A stretch of 64,000 nucleotides of DNA from Chryseobacterium sp. Lineage in GTDB: Bacteria; Bacteroidota; Bacteroidia; Flavobacteriales; Weeksellaceae. Every line of letters begins with the position of its first letter. Within the stretch, counting starts at the first letter, position 1. The position numbers and the translations under genes were made by a program. Below are positions 17,719 to 25,056 of the stretch, piece by piece. The stretch is taken from positions 151,677 to 215,676 of the forward strand of contig JAITUA010000022.1 in the NCBI GenBank assembly GCA_031286615.1, read 5' to 3'. Below the pieces are notes generated by a model, which was given only the letters and a program-made list of their open reading frames with translations, searched no databases and had not been told where the DNA came from.

Positions 17719-18201
17719 TTAATCAATATCAGCTGACATTGAAGAGAAGTTCATTTTAACTTTAATCTGTGAAGCTACAGGTTCCCCGCCACAAGACGCC
17801 GGCGTCCAGTTTTTCTTTATTCTTCTTACAACATACTGCATGTCATCAAAAAAAACTTCGCTGTTCTGTACTTTAGGCATCCCTTTCACATCCACAACCT
17901 TTCCTTTGGCATCAAGCACCAAAGTAAATGTAAAATCTCCCGTCAGCGCGTAGAAATCCGAATTGAGATAAGCATACATATATTTGTTCAGGATGTCTTT
18001 GTAAGCTGCAACCCCACCTTCATAAGCTGCCGGTTTAAAATCATTACATTTCACAGCAACCTGCATAAAAGGTTCTTTAATATCTATTTTTAAAAGGGTT
18101 TTATTACTATCTCTTATGAAGGAATCATCCCGTTCTTCCTGATCCTGTGCAAATGAAAAAGTCCCTGCACACAAAGTCAAAAATAAAAGTACTGTTCTCA
18201 T
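17719..18201 (-). CDS. Small secreted protein with TonB_C-like domain
   Basis: I start at MRTVLLFLTLCAGTFSFAQ (18201), a clear signal peptide; an in-frame ATG 75 bases further upstream adds an unlikely hydrophobic leader. The mature part of about 140 residues has YEGGVAAYKDILNKY, GDFTFTLVLDAKGKVVDVKGMP and KKNWTPASCGGEPVASQIKVKMNF, which fits a TonB_C/energy-transducer fold. The next gene downstream carries the same phrase YEGGMVNFYKDVHEFL, so the two are paralogues in a pair. Function unknown. Confidence 0.68.
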   Translation of the reverse strand: MRTVLLFLTLCAGTFSFAQDQEERDDSFIRDSNKTLLKIDIKEPFMQVAVKCNDFKPAAYEGGVAAYKDILNKYMYAYLNSDFYALTGDFTFTLVLDAKGKVVDVKGMPKVQNSEVFFDDMQYVVRRIKKNWTPASCGGEPVASQIKVKMNFSSMSADID

Positions 18202-18333
18202 AATTTTGTTTCCTAATAATAAACAAAGGTAAATATTTAGCTCATTTATAAAAAAGAAAAACTTCGCGCAAAGCATGAAGTTTTACCTATAGGTTCTGGA
18301 TCTCAGGCAACTTTCCAATTATTTCTGATCTTC

Positions 18334-20067
18334 TTACAGCAGGCCTTTGATGTGTTTATAATTTGTCTTTACTGTTTCAAAAACTTCATTCATTTTACCA
18401 CCAAGCATTAGTTGTGCCATAGATTTGGTCATTCCCATGATTTGATCAAACTCAATTTTAGGAGGAAGAGCAAGAGCGTTGGGATTGGTAAAGATATTCA
18501 GAAGATAAGGACCGTTGTGATCTAAGCATTCTTTGATCGCGCTTTCCACTTCTTCCGGAAAGTGTACATTCTTACCTGGATATCCCATGGCATGGGCTAC
18601 CATAGCAAAGTCTGGATTGATCATATCTGTTTCATTATCGGGCATTCCACCAACTTCCATTTCAAGCTTCACCATTCCCAGCGTTCTGTTGTTGAAAACA
18701 ATCAGTTTTACAGGTAGTTTATACTGAAAAATAGTCGCCATATCTCCCAACAGCATAGATAATCCCCCATCTCCGCACATGGCAATAACTTCTTTTTCGG
18801 GATGGGCTAAAGCGGCCCCGATTGCCATCGGCATAGCGTTGGCCATTGATCCATGATTAAAAGATCCAAGCATTTTCCTTTCTCCTGTTCCTGTGATAAA
18901 CCGGGCTCCCCAAACACAGCACATACCGGTATCAACAGTAAAAATAGCATCTTTTTTGGCCAGTTTATCTAAAGTATGGGCCACATATTCCGGCTGGATG
19001 GCATTTTCTTTTCCAAAATCTTTTACATATTCCAACTGATTTTCTTTTACTTTATCATAAAATGCCAGCTGCTCATTCAGAAAGTGAACATCTGTCTTTT
19101 CTTCTAGTAAAGGAAGTAATGCTTTTATTGTTTCTTTGATGTCTCCTGCAAAACCTAATTCCAGTTTTGCTCTTCTTCCCAATCTTTCCGGACTTTCATC
19201 TATCTGTACAATTTTATTTTTTACCGGCATGAATTTCTGATACGGAAAGTCGGTTCCTAAAAGAAGAACCAGATCTGCTTCGTGCATTGCATGATACGCT
19301 GAAGGAAATCCCAGCAGCCCGGTAAGTCCCACTTCATTAGGGTTATTAGGCTGAATGGCCATTTTCCCACGGAAAGAATATCCTACAGGTGCTTTTAAAA
19401 GTTTAGACAATTCTATAACTTCTGCACTTGCTTCACCCGCTCCCACTCCGCAGTATAATGTTACTTTTTTGCTGTTATTTACCAATGCTGCCAATTGCTT
19501 CAATTCATCATCTGAAGGTCTTATAACAGGATTGGTTTTAAAGATTTGAGTAGAAGTAGAACCTTCTTCTGCATCCAGTTCGGAAACGTCTCCCGGAAGT
19601 CCTATCACAGCAACTCCTTTCTTGGAAATTGCATGTTGAATGGCAGTCTGAACGGTTCTCTGCACTTGCTCCGGACGTGTAATCATTTGGTTATAGTAAC
19701 TGCAGTCATCAAACAGTTTTATCGTATTAGTTTCCTGGAAGTAATCCATTCCCATTTCGTCACTGGGAATTGTAGAAGCAATCACCAGCATTGGAACATG
19801 AGACCTGTGCGCTTCATATACTCCATTAATAAGGTGAACGTGTCCCGGGCCGCAACTTCCTGCACATACTGCCAAACCATCCAGTTCCGCCTCTGCAGCA
19901 GCTGCATAAGCTCCTACTTCTTCGTGCCTTACATGAATCCATTGGATGCTGCTTTTTTTGACTGCAATATTCAGATGATTGAGGCTGTCGCCGGTTACTG
20001 CATAAATTCTTTTCACATTGGCATTTTCGAGCATTTCAACAATCTGCTCTGCAATATTTTTTGCCAT
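18334..20067 (-). CDS. poxB: ThDP-dependent pyruvate oxidase / pyruvate:quinone dehydrogenase
   Basis: Oxidative decarboxylation of pyruvate, probably to acetate with electrons going to quinone. The 577 residues have the three-domain layout of the acetolactate-synthase superfamily: an N-terminal Pyr domain with the catalytic Glu in HVRHEEVGAYAAAAEAE, a central FAD/nucleotide domain (about 190-320) and a C-terminal PP domain with the ThDP motif MCGDGGLSMLLGDMATIF...VFNNRTLG. E. coli PoxB (572 residues) is the closest match from memory. The C-terminal amphipathic lipid-binding helix is not evident. A palindrome over the promoter suggests repressor control. Confidence 0.85.
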   Translation of the reverse strand: MAKNIAEQIVEMLENANVKRIYAVTGDSLNHLNIAVKKSSIQWIHVRHEEVGAYAAAAEAELDGLAVCAGSCGPGHVHLINGVYEAHRSHVPMLVIASTIPSDEMGMDYFQETNTIKLFDDCSYYNQMITRPEQVQRTVQTAIQHAISKKGVAVIGLPGDVSELDAEEGSTSTQIFKTNPVIRPSDDELKQLAALVNNSKKVTLYCGVGAGEASAEVIELSKLLKAPVGYSFRGKMAIQPNNPNEVGLTGLLGFPSAYHAMHEADLVLLLGTDFPYQKFMPVKNKIVQIDESPERLGRRAKLELGFAGDIKETIKALLPLLEEKTDVHFLNEQLAFYDKVKENQLEYVKDFGKENAIQPEYVAHTLDKLAKKDAIFTVDTGMCCVWGARFITGTGERKMLGSFNHGSMANAMPMAIGAALAHPEKEVIAMCGDGGLSMLLGDMATIFQYKLPVKLIVFNNRTLGMVKLEMEVGGMPDNETDMINPDFAMVAHAMGYPGKNVHFPEEVESAIKECLDHNGPYLLNIFTNPNALALPPKIEFDQIMGMTKSMAQLMLGGKMNEVFETVKTNYKHIKGLL

Positions 20068-20140
20068 AATTATTATGTTTTGGTATTATTTTTTGGTGAG
20101 GAACAGGGCCAGAGATGGATATCAGCAACCCTATGTCTAT

Positions 20141-20148
20141 CAAATTTA
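20141..20148 (-). promoter_or_regulatory. poxB -7 box
   Basis: TAAATTTG on the minus strand, an exact match to TAnnTTTG, 73 bases before the poxB start codon. No clear -33 TTTG is seen; the expected place is occupied by a palindrome (20159-20181). Confidence 0.5.
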
Positions 20149-20158
20149 GCTAATAATT

Positions 20159-20181
20159 TTGAAACCTACACCGGGTTTCAA
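20159..20181. promoter_or_regulatory. Palindrome upstream of poxB
   Basis: Perfect 8-bp arms TTGAAACC and GGTTTCAA with a 7-base spacer. The centre is about 22 bp upstream of the -7 box, covering the -33 region. A repressor or activator site is inferred. Confidence 0.5.
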
Positions 20182-20290
20182 TGTTAAAACTTTGTAATTT
20201 AACTTTGACTTTTTAACTATTTAAACCTCATCTGCTTTGAAAATCTAAGGTATAATCCATCAATAATAGCCAAACATATTAATCTCAAAA

Positions 20291-20320
20291 CAAAAACAGC
20301 CACCCAAAAAGGCGGCTGTT
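20291..20320 (-). terminator. lysA terminator
   Basis: On the minus strand AACAGCCGCC, a short T-rich loop and GGTGGCTGTT (one G-T wobble), followed by TTTTG. It begins 20 bases after the lysA stop codon. Confidence 0.85.
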
Positions 20321-20339
20321 CATATATTATCGTCTGAGT

Positions 20340-21542
20340 TTACATCACGACTTCTATCTGATTTCTCAGCAGGTCTTCAAACTCATCTCTTTTACGGATA
20401 AGGTGGGCTTTTCCATCCAGGAATAACACTTCTGCAGGTTTTAATCTTGAGTTGAAGTTTGAACTCATTTCAAAACCATAAGCTCCTGCATTATGGAAGG
20501 CAAGAATATCTCCTTCTCTCACTTCGTTCAGTTTTCTATCCCATGCGAAAGTATCTGTTTCACAAATGTTTCCTACTACGGTATAAATTCTTTCTGCCCC
20601 TTTCGGATTGGATAGGTTTTCAATCATGTGGTAAGAATCATAGAACATCGGACGGATAAGGTGGTTAAATCCGGAATTCACTCCTACAAAAACAGTAGCC
20701 GTTGTCTGCTTGATTACATTAGCTTTAACTAATAAATATCCGCTTTTTCCAACTAAGAATTTCCCCGGCTCAAACCATAATTCGAATTTCTTTCCTGTAG
20801 ATTTTGAAAATTCAGAAATTACTTTTTCTACTTTTTTCCCTAATGTTCTTACATCAGTTTCTTCCTCACTATCCTGGTAAGGAATTTTGAAACCACTTCC
20901 CATATCCAGATATTTCAGATTCGGAAAATGTTCGGAAAGCTCTAACATGATTTCCAAAGCCTGAAGGAATACATCCGGATCTTTGATCTCACTTCCTGTA
21001 TGCATATGAAGTCCTTCTACATTCAGATTTGTACTTTTCATCACTCTTTCGATGTGACGAACCTGGTGAATGGAAATACCGAATTTACTGTCAATATGCC
21101 CTGTTGAAATTTTATAGTTACCTCCGGCAAAAATATGCGGGTTGATTCTTACCAAAATAGGATATGAATTTCCGTATTTATTCCCGAACTGCTCAAGAAT
21201 AGAAATGTTATCAATGTTTATATGAACTCCAAAAGTCATTGCTTCTTCTATTTCAGCAAGGTCAACACAATTGGGAGTAAATAATATCTTTTCTTTTGAA
21301 AATCCTGCCTTTAATCCAAGTTTAACTTCATTAATGGATACACAATCCAAAGAAGCGCCCAGATTCTTGACATACTTAAGGATATTGATATTTGTCAACG
21401 CCTTCGCTGCGTAGAAGAACTTTGTATGTTTTAAAAAAGAAGATGTAAGTTTTTCGTATTGAACTTTGATGGATTCCGCATCATAAACGTACACCGGGGT
21501 GCCAAACTCATTGGCAATCTTTAATAATTCTTTTGAATTCAT
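20340..21542 (-). CDS. lysA: Diaminopimelate decarboxylase
   Basis: A PLP enzyme that decarboxylates meso-diaminopimelate to L-lysine, the last step of lysine synthesis. The 400 residues have the fold-type III barrel with the PLP lysine Lys47 in FFYAAKALTN, the phosphate-binding MGSGFKIPY, the HTGSEI motif, the catalytic cysteine in VGNICETDTF, and the substrate-binding AGAYGFEMSSNFNSR. No other lysine gene is nearby. The 150-base leader in front of it holds a short lysine-rich reading frame and a strong terminator ending 17 bases before the start codon, so its expression is probably attenuated. Confidence 0.96.
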   Translation of the reverse strand: MNSKELLKIANEFGTPVYVYDAESIKVQYEKLTSSFLKHTKFFYAAKALTNINILKYVKNLGASLDCVSINEVKLGLKAGFSKEKILFTPNCVDLAEIEEAMTFGVHINIDNISILEQFGNKYGNSYPILVRINPHIFAGGNYKISTGHIDSKFGISIHQVRHIERVMKSTNLNVEGLHMHTGSEIKDPDVFLQALEIMLELSEHFPNLKYLDMGSGFKIPYQDSEEETDVRTLGKKVEKVISEFSKSTGKKFELWFEPGKFLVGKSGYLLVKANVIKQTTATVFVGVNSGFNHLIRPMFYDSYHMIENLSNPKGAERIYTVVGNICETDTFAWDRKLNEVREGDILAFHNAGAYGFEMSSNFNSRLKPAEVLFLDGKAHLIRKRDEFEDLLRNQIEVVM

Positions 21543-21558
21543 AATTTCATTTTAACAT

Positions 21559-21592
21559 AAAAAAAGGCAGATTCTTATAAAAAGAGTCTGCC
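21559..21592 (-). terminator. lysA attenuator terminator
   Basis: On the minus strand GGCAGACTCTT, loop TTTAT, AAGAATCTGCC, then seven Ts. The stem is 11 positions with one C-A mismatch. It lies after the leader reading frame and 17 bases before the lysA ATG, inside the lysA leader rather than after a gene. Confidence 0.85.
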
Positions 21593-21626
21593 GCATTGAT
21601 TATTTTTTATGCAAGACAACTCTTTT
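21580..21626 (-). promoter_or_regulatory. lysA antiterminator hairpin
   Basis: On the minus strand AAAAGAGT (21619-21626), immediately after the leader stop codon, is fully complementary to ACTCTTTT (21580-21587), which is part of the 5' arm of the terminator. An inner GCAT/ATGC pair extends the alternative stem. The two structures exclude each other. Confidence 0.65.
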
Positions 21627-21696
21627 AAATATTCCAAACCTTAGAGAACCTTACAGCTCCCTTTTTTCCAGTTTTTATTTGTTTAAAATTTTGCAT
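21625..21696 (-). CDS. Putative lysine-rich leader peptide of lysA
   Basis: A 23-codon frame, MQNFKQIKTGKKGAVRFSKV plus WNI, with Lys at 5, 8, 11, 12 and 19. Its ATG lies about 20 bases after an exact -7 box (TATTTTTG, 21716-21723). The stop codon TAA directly abuts the antiterminator strand, as expected for ribosome-mediated attenuation: stalling on Lys codons frees AAAAGAGT for pairing, while full translation covers it and lets the terminator form. I know of no described lysA leader peptide in Bacteroidetes, but could not search. Confidence 0.6.
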   Translation of the reverse strand: MQNFKQIKTGKKGAVRFSKVWNI

Positions 21697-21715
21697 TGCT
21701 ACTATTTATTTTTTG

Positions 21716-21723
21716 CAAAAATA
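21716..21723 (-). promoter_or_regulatory. -7 box of the lysA leader transcript
   Basis: TATTTTTG on the minus strand matches TAnnTTTG exactly. A TTCG about 20 bases upstream is a weak -33. It sets transcription to begin about 12-15 bases before the leader-peptide ATG. Confidence 0.55.
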
Positions 21724-21804
21724 CTATTTATTTTTTTATTTTACGAAAATTGATTTGAAACACTCCTTCTTTCCGATAAAATAACTAAAGCTTAAATTTC
21801 TCTG

Positions 21805-23028
21805 TTATTTTGGCAACGGCAGCGTCTCAAAATCGCCTCGAAGCAGTGCCAGCTGTAATTCATTATTCAAATCTGTAGAAGATAACGGAAGATCAATTTT
21901 TAATTTAGCCAGCTTACTTAGAGTCTGAATCTGCGTAAACAGTTCATAAAAACCAAATGAAATTACTTTCCCGTTTTCGATGATTAAAAATAATTTTTCG
22001 CCCAATTTTCTTCCAGACCCAAGCCACAGCTCATTTCTTTTTCTGAATTCAATTTTCTGCTTCAATGCTGCATAATCATTAAACTCTTCCTGCAAACCAA
22101 TAAACTGAACCGCTTTCGTCCCTTGGGTAAATGACCTGAATTTCAATCCCGGTTTTTCTGTTTTATTGAGTGTATTTTTTTCAACAACATATTTATTGTT
22201 CCTGAAATAAAGCCCGAAAGGCAATACTTCTTTCTTTTTAATATTCTTGGAATTCAAAATCAGCTTTGCAATAATATCTGTTCCTGTAAGTTCAAAATTG
22301 ATCTGCTCAACCCCTTTTTGAATATTCTCCCATTTTTTCGATTTGGAATTAAAAACCTTTTTGGAAAACTTGTTGATATCCTGAACATAATCCGAGAAAA
22401 TAATACGCCCTGCTTCATCCTGAAAATAAACAAAGCCCTTATCATTTGGAAGATCCTGAGTAAGCTCTTTGATTTTATTGATATAAGTTTTTGCATTAGA
22501 CTCATCGTGCTGCTTCTGAATGATCTCGTTTTCGGTATCTTTTGAAATCAGAAGTTTAAAAAGCTCCAGTGTAGCTCTTGCATCGCCCTCAGCCCTATGG
22601 TGGTTCGTCAAAGGAATTCCCAGTGATTTCACCAGTTTCCCCAGCGAGTAACTTACCTCATCAGGGATCAGTTTTTTCGCTAAAGGAATAGTATCTAAAG
22701 TATTGATTTTAAAGTCATAACCCAGCCTTTTGAAAGACTGACGAAGCATTCTGTAATCAAAATCAATATTATGGCCTACCAAGGTTGTATTTTGAGTAAT
22801 TTCAATGACTCTTTTGGCAATTTCGTGAAATTTCGGAGCAGTTTTGACCATTTTGGGGGTAATACTGGTCAATTTCTGTACAAAAGGAGTGATATCTCCT
22901 TCAGGATTTACAAGGGATATAAACTGGTCCGTAATTTTCTGACCATCATATCTGTAGATGGCAATATCTATAATGCATTCATTTCTATAACCTGCACCAT
23001 TACTTTCTATATCTATAATTGAATACAT
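21805..23028 (-). CDS. DEDDh exonuclease fused to a GIY-YIG-like domain
   Basis: The N-terminal 165 residues are a DnaQ/epsilon-type 3'-5' exonuclease: Exo I DIESNG (Asp6, Glu8), Exo II GHNIDFDYRML, Exo III HHRAEGDARATLEL. After a linker, residues about 190-270 resemble the UvrC/Cho GIY-YIG nuclease: LPNDKGFVYFQDEAGRIIFSDYVQDINKFSKKV lines up with the UvrC phrase GVYYFKDEKGKVLYVGKA, but the tyrosines and catalytic Arg are not all kept, so it may be degenerate. DnaQ-GIY-YIG fusions are known in other bacteria. The role is probably DNA repair or processing. It is monocistronic. Confidence 0.85.
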   Translation of the reverse strand: MYSIIDIESNGAGYRNECIIDIAIYRYDGQKITDQFISLVNPEGDITPFVQKLTSITPKMVKTAPKFHEIAKRVIEITQNTTLVGHNIDFDYRMLRQSFKRLGYDFKINTLDTIPLAKKLIPDEVSYSLGKLVKSLGIPLTNHHRAEGDARATLELFKLLISKDTENEIIQKQHDESNAKTYINKIKELTQDLPNDKGFVYFQDEAGRIIFSDYVQDINKFSKKVFNSKSKKWENIQKGVEQINFELTGTDIIAKLILNSKNIKKKEVLPFGLYFRNNKYVVEKNTLNKTEKPGLKFRSFTQGTKAVQFIGLQEEFNDYAALKQKIEFRKRNELWLGSGRKLGEKLFLIIENGKVISFGFYELFTQIQTLSKLAKLKIDLPLSSTDLNNELQLALLRGDFETLPLPK

Positions 23029-23188
23029 TCTAATGTGTGTTAACTGCTGTTTTATTATTCATATTTAAAACCCTGATTTATTCCCCAATAAAATCAGTTT
23101 TTATTTCTCACTGTTCAGTAAAGATAACCTGCTAAAATAACAAAAAATATGTCAAAACCCAGCAAATCATCCTTTTTATCCCTTAAAG

Positions 23189-24715
23189 CTATCTTCTTCT
23201 GCCTCCTAAACCGAACATTCCGAGAATCGCTTTTGCTCCTTCTCTCATTAATGTATTGGTAAAAGTACGTCCGGCTTTGCTCTGTAATACCTGTTCAAAC
23301 ATTCCCGGTTCTTCTTTCACAGGTCTTGTTTTTTGTGCAGGAGTTGGATTTTGTGCCGCCTGCTCCATTCTGTTGGTTAGCATTTCGTAAGCAGATTCTC
23401 TGTCAACAGCCTCTTCGTATTTTGCAACAAGTGCTGATTTACCTGTCAGATCAGAGATTTCGGCTTCACTCAGAACATCCATTCTTGATTCCGGTGAGAT
23501 CAGATAGGTATGTACTAATGGGGTCGGTATTCCTTTTTCATCCAGAGCCGTAACAAATGCTTCTCCAATTCCTAAATTCTGGATCAGGCTGGAAGCATTG
23601 TAGTATTCTGTGGTAGGATAGTTTTCAACGGCCTTGGAAATTTCTTTTTTATCTTTTGCCGTAAAACCTCTCAAAGCGTGCTGGATTTTTAACCCTAATT
23701 GAGAAAGCACATTTTCCGGAACATCCCCCGGAATCTGGGTAATAAAATAGATTCCAACACCTTTGGAACGAATCAGTTTTACCATTGTTTCAATCTGTGA
23801 AAGAAGCGCTTTGGAAGCTTCGTCAAAAATCAGATGTGCTTCATCTATGAATAATACCAGTTTTGGTTTACCGCTATCTCCTTCTTCCGGAAATGTCATA
23901 TAAATTTCCGCAAAAAGCGAAAGCATAAACGTTGAAAAAAGCTGTGGTTTATTCTGAATATCTGATACTCTTAAAATATTGACCACTCCTTTTCCGTCTC
24001 TTGTTTCCAGCAAATCATGAACATCAAAGCTTAATTCACCGAAAAATCCTGCCGCTCCCTGCTGCTCCAAAGCTACAATAGATCTTAAAATAGCTCCTAG
24101 AGATGCTGGTGCAATAGATCCGTAATTCGCTGCAAGTTCAGCTTTTCCCTGTGCATTATCCGTCACATACTGCAGTACTTTCTTCAAATCATTAAGATCT
24201 ATCAATGGAAGGCCTTTATCATCACAGTATTTGAAGACAATAGACATAATACTTTGTTGAGTATCATTAAGCTCAAGGATTTTACTTAGTAAAACGGGTC
24301 CAAATTCTGTAACAGTAGCCCTCAATTTTACACCCTCACCACCGGAAATACTCATCAATTCTACCGGAAAACTCTGTGGATTGTAAGGAAGCTGTGTTTT
24401 AGCATATCTTTCTTCAATGATAGGATTCATCTGCCCTGCTTCTGCAATTCCTGAAAAATCACCTTTAATATCAAGAACCAAAGATGGAATTCCCGCATGG
24501 GAAAGCTGTTCTGCAAACACCTGCAATGTCTTTGTTTTACCGGTACCTGTGGCTCCGGCAATAAGACCATGACGGTTAATCGTTTTCAGGGGAATTGTTA
24601 CGTTTACTTCGGTAACGACTTCTCCATCCAGCATTCCTTTTCCTAATATAATATGTTCTCCTTTTGGAGTGTATCTTGTATTTAGTTCTTCAATAAATTG
24701 TGTTTTGTCTGCCAT
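23189..24715 (-). CDS. HerA-like (DUF853) P-loop ATPase
   Basis: The 508 residues have the HerA/FtsK-type ATPase core: Walker A GATGTGKT (residues 54-61), Walker B LVLFIDEAHLIFDEAS, and the motif YFITQIPGDVPENVLSQLGLKIQHALR typical of the DUF853/YjgR branch. The C-terminal 80 residues are low-complexity and end in a glycine/arginine tail GLGGRRR. YjgR-like proteins are poorly characterised; a DNA-translocase role is inferred from the family. It is divergent from the sulfur operon across a 341-base spacer. Confidence 0.87.
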   Translation of the reverse strand: MADKTQFIEELNTRYTPKGEHIILGKGMLDGEVVTEVNVTIPLKTINRHGLIAGATGTGKTKTLQVFAEQLSHAGIPSLVLDIKGDFSGIAEAGQMNPIIEERYAKTQLPYNPQSFPVELMSISGGEGVKLRATVTEFGPVLLSKILELNDTQQSIMSIVFKYCDDKGLPLIDLNDLKKVLQYVTDNAQGKAELAANYGSIAPASLGAILRSIVALEQQGAAGFFGELSFDVHDLLETRDGKGVVNILRVSDIQNKPQLFSTFMLSLFAEIYMTFPEEGDSGKPKLVLFIDEAHLIFDEASKALLSQIETMVKLIRSKGVGIYFITQIPGDVPENVLSQLGLKIQHALRGFTAKDKKEISKAVENYPTTEYYNASSLIQNLGIGEAFVTALDEKGIPTPLVHTYLISPESRMDVLSEAEISDLTGKSALVAKYEEAVDRESAYEMLTNRMEQAAQNPTPAQKTRPVKEEPGMFEQVLQSKAGRTFTNTLMREGAKAILGMFGLGGRRR

Positions 24716-25056
24716 CTGATCGCTTTTTTAACTTATAAATATAAAATTTTTGGAGAATATTTAAAGATATTTTCCAATGAACTTATCTTTATTTCTTCGA
24801 AAAATAAATTTGTATCTGCATAAACAAATTTCAAACCACATGTATTAATCTGTGAACAATAGGAGGTTTCTAAATAGAACATGATAAAAAACAGCATTTG
24901 CAAATTTATAAGTTGTAAGGCATTCTTTTTGCTGAAAAACACAATGGATTAAACATTCGTTTAACAAAGTATTGAAAGAAACTATCAATGGGATTTAACA
25001 TTTCATTTAGAATTTATCTAATACTTTGTATCTTTAACTCATTAAAAAAAGACCCA
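24716..25056. other. Spacer between divergent genes, no supported gene
   Basis: This 341-base A/T-rich stretch separates the HerA-like gene from the sulfur operon. It holds a perfect 10-bp inverted repeat ACAAAGTATT/AATACTTTGT (24964-24973 and 25020-25029) near the plus-strand start. A 69-codon minus-strand frame at 24733-24942 has no coding character. Promoters for both directions must lie here, but no exact TTTG-19-TAnnTTTG pair is seen. Confidence 0.6.
24964..25029. repeat. Inverted repeat upstream of the sulfur operon
   Basis: ACAAAGTATT and AATACTTTGT, 46 bases apart, end 27 bases before the start codon of the metallo-beta-lactamase/rhodanese gene. The spacing is long for one dimeric operator; a looped or two-site arrangement is possible. 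Confidence 0.35.

Noticed and set aside
21543-21720. A lysine riboswitch (L box) upstream of lysA
   Set aside because: The leader is short, has only two competing stems and none of the conserved L-box junction sequences; the leader-peptide model explains the structure better.
24733-24942. A 69-codon minus-strand frame in the spacer before the sulfur operon
   Set aside because: No recognisable domain, skewed A/T-driven composition, and no promoter or conserved start; treated as chance.
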